From Lachnospiraceae bacterium (GTDB taxonomy: Bacteria > Bacillota > Clostridia > Lachnospirales > Lachnospiraceae), in NCBI GenBank assembly GCA_017480445.1, contig JAFVAO010000064.1, positions 1 through 64,000 on the forward strand: 64,000 bases of DNA. Direction: 5' to 3'. The position numbers and the translations under genes were made by a program. Positions 60,390 through 64,000 of this stretch are shown one piece after another. The notes under the pieces are model-generated. The model did not search any database, was not told where the DNA came from, and saw only the letters and a program-made list of their open reading frames with translations. Every line of letters starts with the position of its first letter. The first letter of the stretch is position 1.

Positions 60390-63389
60390 ATGAGCAAAAA
60401 AAGAGGTAAACGATGGATATGTGGGATCCTGACAGCAGTATTGCTGACAGGATCCCTGTCTGATTTTTCGGCAACAGGAGTGTACGCGGCGGAGCAGGTA
60501 TCGGAGACGACAGCAGCGTTTGCGACGGAACAGACGGCGGAGGTGCTGGGGGATCTTGCGGCGGAGCAGGAGCCGGATATACTTGCAGTGGAGGCGGAGA
60601 CCGGGACTGGCGACGGACAGGAGCAGGCGGTCTCGATTCAGGTGACCGGCGAAGGAATCGTGGAGGGACTTGCGCAGGGCGGTCTGGTACAGCCGGGCGG
60701 CGAGGTGTCCATCGAGGTGACGCGCCCCGGCAGCGCGCTGGTCTTAGTGACCGAGGATGAGAAGGGCGGTAAGGTGTATACGGCGATGGCGTTAGATGCG
60801 GCCAACCGGTATACGTTCACCGCGGCACAGGATATGGAGTTTGTGATCGTTGATCCGGACACGGTGGATTATACGATCCGGCTGGCGGATAGCAGGAAGG
60901 CGAAGCTCACAGGCGAGGCGGGACTGAAGTTGAACAGCGTGGGCAGCAGCGCCCAGGGCTATGACGAGGTAGTGCTTAATTTTACGGCTGTCAAGAACGG
61001 CAGCGACGGAACGGACACGGCAAGTGTCTATTATGAGGTACAGGTGGTAGCGGTGGACTTCGGTGTCGGACTGCCCGCAGGCTCTCCCCGGGAACCGGTC
61101 TATTGTTACATCCCCAAGAAGGCGGACCAGAATACACAGAGCAAATCCCTCAAGGTCAATGACGGAGAGCTGTCGGAGCCGACGCAATGTATCTATGAGT
61201 TTGCCACAAGACTGGTGCTGGTCTCCGATCAGGTGGTCATGCCGGATGAGAATACCTATGTGAAAACACCCATCGATACAGAGCTTGCCGGCAATACGGT
61301 CACCAAACAGTTCTCGACCAAGAATCTGTATTACGAGGATAAAATCGGTTTTAAAAAGAAAACGACCAAGCTCTTCACCGGACAGGAAAATGTGTTGGTG
61401 GGCAGCGTGCAGTACAGCAAAAAAGCCAGCTATATTCATGATCTGACCGCGGTGGCTTACGACGGTGACGGCGGCGTGTGCGGCGGACTGACCTGTACCT
61501 TCCGCAATGACAATGACGAGCTGTACGTTTCTTCGGCCTATACGATGAAACCGGGTACCTACAAGATCGTGGTCTATGCCGGCATCGGAGAGACTGCCAC
61601 GCAGGGTACGCCGCAGGGCGGAACGATGTACCAGGCCAACACATCGTTTTCTCTGACGGTGCAGCCGGGGATCAGCTCGATCGACACAAGCGGGATCACC
61701 AAGCAGGCGGCGGTGAACAACAAGGATATCACCTTCAGCGCGGTGCCGGTGGGTTACAGCTATTACAACACCCAGAAGGCGAAATCGCAGAAGTTTACCT
61801 ACGAGATCAAATCGGCGTTCATTGACAGTGTCAGCGGAGAATTTTTCGTCACGGATCCGGTGGACAAGGTGAAAAATAATGTTACCGTGAACAAGAGCGG
61901 GAAGGTGACGGTGAAGCGCGGGTATTATGTGAGCCCCGACACAGACAGGAACTATATCGCGGTCGTGATCACGGCGGCGGATTTCGCGGGCAATACCACC
62001 ACCGCGACTGCGTATGTGCAGATTGTGGTGGATGCGCTGGTTCCCACGCAGATCTATCTGGCCAATGCAAGCGGCAAGAAGATTGTCAGCAGCAAGGATG
62101 AGGGCAAACATGAGCTGACAGCGGACAAAGTGCATGAAGCCAAAGTGATCGTATTGGATCAATACGGCAACAATATGAATGCCTATGTGGATATCACGCC
62201 GTCGGACAACGCGAAGGGCACGGCGGGCATCTATGTGGAGCAGTCCTCAGAGAGCGGGGAGGCGACGCTGTATGTCCGGAAGCTGTCTGCGGTGACGATC
62301 AAAGCCGTCACGAAGGACGGCGGGAAAAAGTCCGAGACCCTCAAGCTGAATGTGCTCATGCCGGAATTTACCGGCGGCTATTATACGATTGACAGTGTGA
62401 CCTGCGACGGCTTCCGTGTGGAGGGTGTGCGCACGGGCACCGGCGTGGTGTATTACAGTGCGCTGCGAGGGGCGCAGATCCGCTACCGGCAAGGTGCGAA
62501 GGTCAGTGGCGTCGGATGCTATCACTGGGACTGGTTTGATTGGAAATTCTCCGTGAAAGGCGGATCGGCCAAGCGGGACGGTGAATATCTGGTGGTGACA
62601 CCCACGCAGAAGACCGCGGAGGTAACCATGTGGCTCAAGGACAATCCCGCACAGAACTGGTCGGTGGAGTTTACCAACAATGGCTGGGACGACCAATATG
62701 ACGATCCGCCGACGGTCAGTCTGGTGTCGGGAAAGCTCTACAGTAAAAAATACACCAATGCAACGAATCTGGAGGTGGATGAGGAGACCGGCGCTTACAC
62801 AATACCGGCGCAGCGGCTCACCTACAAGTACAATTTCGGCAGCTACGACAAGATCAATGTGGCGGCGATCACGAAGAACGCGCCGGCGCTGACATTGGAG
62901 AATTTTGATCCGGCGAACCGACGGTTCGATCTGGTCACGGACGAGGAGACTTTAAAGCCGGGCACCTATCGGTACAAGGTGGCGTTCTACATAGGAACCA
63001 GACTGATGGGCAAGCCGGCGACCATCACGGTCAAGGTGACGAAATCCACCGCAGTCAAGCTTGCCACAAGCTATACGCTGTATGCGAATATGGACAGTGC
63101 GGCCACATTGCAGTGCAAGCCGCAGGATTTTGTGCCGGATTTCAGCACGACGCTGATGAATGCCAATGTGGGCGGCAGATCGAATGATTTTAGCAAGTAT
63201 TTCCGGCTGGTGATCTCGGAGGAATCCGGCACGCGGCAGGCGCTCATCCGCCTAAAGAGCGGGCTGACGGAAGAAGAGCTGGAGCAGATACAGGGCAAGA
63301 AGTTTGTCGGGTATGTGCGCTACAGTTACTATTACGGGAATGCGCATATTCAGAACGCGACGGCGAAGGTGACGATAAAAGTAAAATAA
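60390..63389 (+). CDS. Large secreted surface protein of unknown function
   Basis: The 999 residues begin with a basic N-terminus and signal peptide (WICGILTAVLLTGSL core, likely cleaved after residue 34 in VYAA before EQ). The mature part is almost all beta strands with many lysines, threonines and tyrosines, and includes segments such as KTAEVTMWLKDNPAQNW and VKLATSYTLYANMD that resemble Ig-like or invasin-type modules, though I cannot name them. No LPxTG, SLH or CBP anchor is visible. The ATG is chosen for GGGAGA eight bases upstream; alternatives at 60366 and 60375 exist. Like the protein encoded at 33855, it has an A-A-E-Q signal-peptide junction. Confidence 0.8.
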   Translation: MSKKRGKRWICGILTAVLLTGSLSDFSATGVYAAEQVSETTAAFATEQTAEVLGDLAAEQEPDILAVEAETGTGDGQEQAVSIQVTGEGIVEGLAQGGLVQPGGEVSIEVTRPGSALVLVTEDEKGGKVYTAMALDAANRYTFTAAQDMEFVIVDPDTVDYTIRLADSRKAKLTGEAGLKLNSVGSSAQGYDEVVLNFTAVKNGSDGTDTASVYYEVQVVAVDFGVGLPAGSPREPVYCYIPKKADQNTQSKSLKVNDGELSEPTQCIYEFATRLVLVSDQVVMPDENTYVKTPIDTELAGNTVTKQFSTKNLYYEDKIGFKKKTTKLFTGQENVLVGSVQYSKKASYIHDLTAVAYDGDGGVCGGLTCTFRNDNDELYVSSAYTMKPGTYKIVVYAGIGETATQGTPQGGTMYQANTSFSLTVQPGISSIDTSGITKQAAVNNKDITFSAVPVGYSYYNTQKAKSQKFTYEIKSAFIDSVSGEFFVTDPVDKVKNNVTVNKSGKVTVKRGYYVSPDTDRNYIAVVITAADFAGNTTTATAYVQIVVDALVPTQIYLANASGKKIVSSKDEGKHELTADKVHEAKVIVLDQYGNNMNAYVDITPSDNAKGTAGIYVEQSSESGEATLYVRKLSAVTIKAVTKDGGKKSETLKLNVLMPEFTGGYYTIDSVTCDGFRVEGVRTGTGVVYYSALRGAQIRYRQGAKVSGVGCYHWDWFDWKFSVKGGSAKRDGEYLVVTPTQKTAEVTMWLKDNPAQNWSVEFTNNGWDDQYDDPPTVSLVSGKLYSKKYTNATNLEVDEETGAYTIPAQRLTYKYNFGSYDKINVAAITKNAPALTLENFDPANRRFDLVTDEETLKPGTYRYKVAFYIGTRLMGKPATITVKVTKSTAVKLATSYTLYANMDSAATLQCKPQDFVPDFSTTLMNANVGGRSNDFSKYFRLVISEESGTRQALIRLKSGLTEEELEQIQGKKFVGYVRYSYYYGNAHIQNATAKVTIKVK

Positions 63390-63401
63390 GGGCGCGGAAT
63401 A

Positions 63402-63431
63402 TTGACGGGTATCACCGGAATTTTGTATAAT
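63402..63431 (+). promoter_or_regulatory. Promoter of the sugar kinase gene
   Basis: TTGACG (63402-63407) and TATAAT (63426-63431) have an 18-base spacer. The leader before the start codon is about 74 bases. Confidence 0.75.
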
Positions 63432-63437
63432 ACATAT

Positions 63438-63511
63438 ATAAACGAATGAGGGGCTGTCAGCTGGTGCTCAGGAGAGACAACCTGCGGGTACTCTCAGGAA
63501 AGGTGAGGAAT
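63438..63511 (+). other. Sugar kinase leader with a hairpin
   Basis: GAGAG (63472-63476) and CTCTC (63491-63495) close a stem that contains ACC-TGCG-GGT. GGTGAGGA just before the ATG is the ribosome site. Parts resemble the closing stem of a glycine riboswitch, but the core is missing, so no class is assigned. Confidence 0.4.
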
Positions 63512-64000
63512 ATGGAACATAGAAATCCTTTGTTGACGGAAAATACAGATAATAAATTTTTGGCAGTGGGCGAGATCATGCTGCGTCTGACACCGCCGAA
63601 TTACGAGAAGATCCGGATGGCCAACAGCTTTGAGGTCAGCTATGGCGGCAGCGAGGCCAACATTGCGCTGGCGCTGGCCAACTTAGGCGTGGACAGTACC
63701 TTTTTCACGGTAGTGCCTAACAACAGTATCGGCAAGAGTGCGGTGAGAATGCTGCGCAGCAACGATGTGCACTGTACGCCGGTGATCCTGAGTACGCAGG
63801 AGGAGACCCCGACCCACAGACTCGGCACCTATTATCTGGAGACCGGTTACGGTGTCCGTGCCAGCAAGGTGACCTATGACAGAAAACACAGTGCCATCAC
63901 GGAGTATGATTTCTCCAAGGTGGATCTGGAGGCGCTGTTGGGAGAGTTTACCTGGCTGCATCTGAGCGGGATCACGCCGGCTCTGGGTGCAAATTGTCGG
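63512..64000 (+). CDS. PfkB-family sugar kinase, 2-keto-3-deoxygluconate kinase-like (partial)
   Basis: The frame is open from the ATG to the right edge of the window, 163 residues, so only the N-terminal half is seen. It shows FLAVGEIMLRLTPPNYEKI, the PfkB signature SYGGSEANIALALANLG and GTYYLETGYGVRASKVTYDR, which matches KdgK-type kinases that phosphorylate 2-keto-3-deoxygluconate for entry into the lower Entner-Doudoroff route. A fructokinase is the alternative. The catalytic aspartate lies outside the window. Confidence 0.85.
   Translation, partial: MEHRNPLLTENTDNKFLAVGEIMLRLTPPNYEKIRMANSFEVSYGGSEANIALALANLGVDSTFFTVVPNNSIGKSAVRMLRSNDVHCTPVILSTQEETPTHRLGTYYLETGYGVRASKVTYDRKHSAITEYDFSKVDLEALLGEFTWLHLSGITPALGANCR

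Noticed and set aside
60792..62162. A 456-codon minus-strand frame
   Set aside because: Antisense to the 999-residue secreted protein, with histidine- and arginine-rich composition and no start signals.
63438..63511. Glycine riboswitch before the sugar kinase
   Set aside because: Only the closing-stem sequence resembles it; the conserved ligand-binding core is absent.

Overview
The window looks like the chromosome of a Gram-positive clostridium, most likely a member of the Lachnospiraceae. The evidence is the Firmicutes housekeeping gene order, strong Shine-Dalgarno sites, consensus sigma-A promoters, a Gram-positive LexA box at recA, RNase Y, SpoIIM and several sortase-free large surface proteins. 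Every gene but one lies on the + strand; the exception is the DAHP synthase gene at 9024-10052. I saw no tRNA, rRNA, CRISPR array, insertion sequence or integrase.

Layout. (1) 1-9008: the end of rimO, pgsA, cinA, a small membrane protein, recA under two LexA boxes, recX, rny, an aspartate aminotransferase, a Nudix hydrolase and spoIIM. (2) 9024-16784: a lone reverse aroF-type gene, divergent from a bactofilin, then the translation/envelope block pyrH-frr-uppS-cdsA-dxr-rseP. (3) 16785-40237: an insertion of about 23 kb where relatives usually carry ispG and polC. It holds a pseudo-phosphatase/kinase fusion, a membrane glycosyltransferase behind a leader full of short hairpin repeats, four GT2 enzymes, an AT-rich block (Wzm/Wzt-type exporter, a methyltransferase/coiled-coil/GT2 fusion, another GT2, an O-acyltransferase, an LtaS-like phosphoglycerol transferase), a small membrane protein and a 2043-residue surface protein. 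(4) 40238-55299: rimP-nusA-rnpM-ylxQ-infB-rbfA-nrnA-truB-ribF, then a Na/Pi cotransporter, an NlpC/P60 wall hydrolase and a zinc-ribbon membrane protein, then rpsO and pnp. (5) 55374-64000: an ABC exporter with FtsX-type permease and a secreted heptad-repeat partner, a second large surface protein, and the start of a KdgK-like sugar kinase.

How it fits together. The glycan region reads as an ABC-transporter-dependent surface-polysaccharide pathway: GT2 enzymes build the chain on a lipid carrier (uppS makes the carrier precursor upstream), a methyltransferase/coiled-coil/GT2 protein encoded directly after Wzt may cap or measure the chain, Wzm/Wzt exports it, and the acyltransferase and LtaS-like enzyme may decorate it outside. 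That functional model is inferred from domains and order only. The most unusual items are the methyltransferase/coiled-coil/GT2 fusion, the pseudo-phosphatase/kinase fusion, the hairpin-repeat leader at 18401-18614, a promoter followed at once by a terminator-like hairpin in front of rimP-nusA, WalR-like sites in front of the NlpC/P60 gene, and a palindromic operator inside the aroF promoter.
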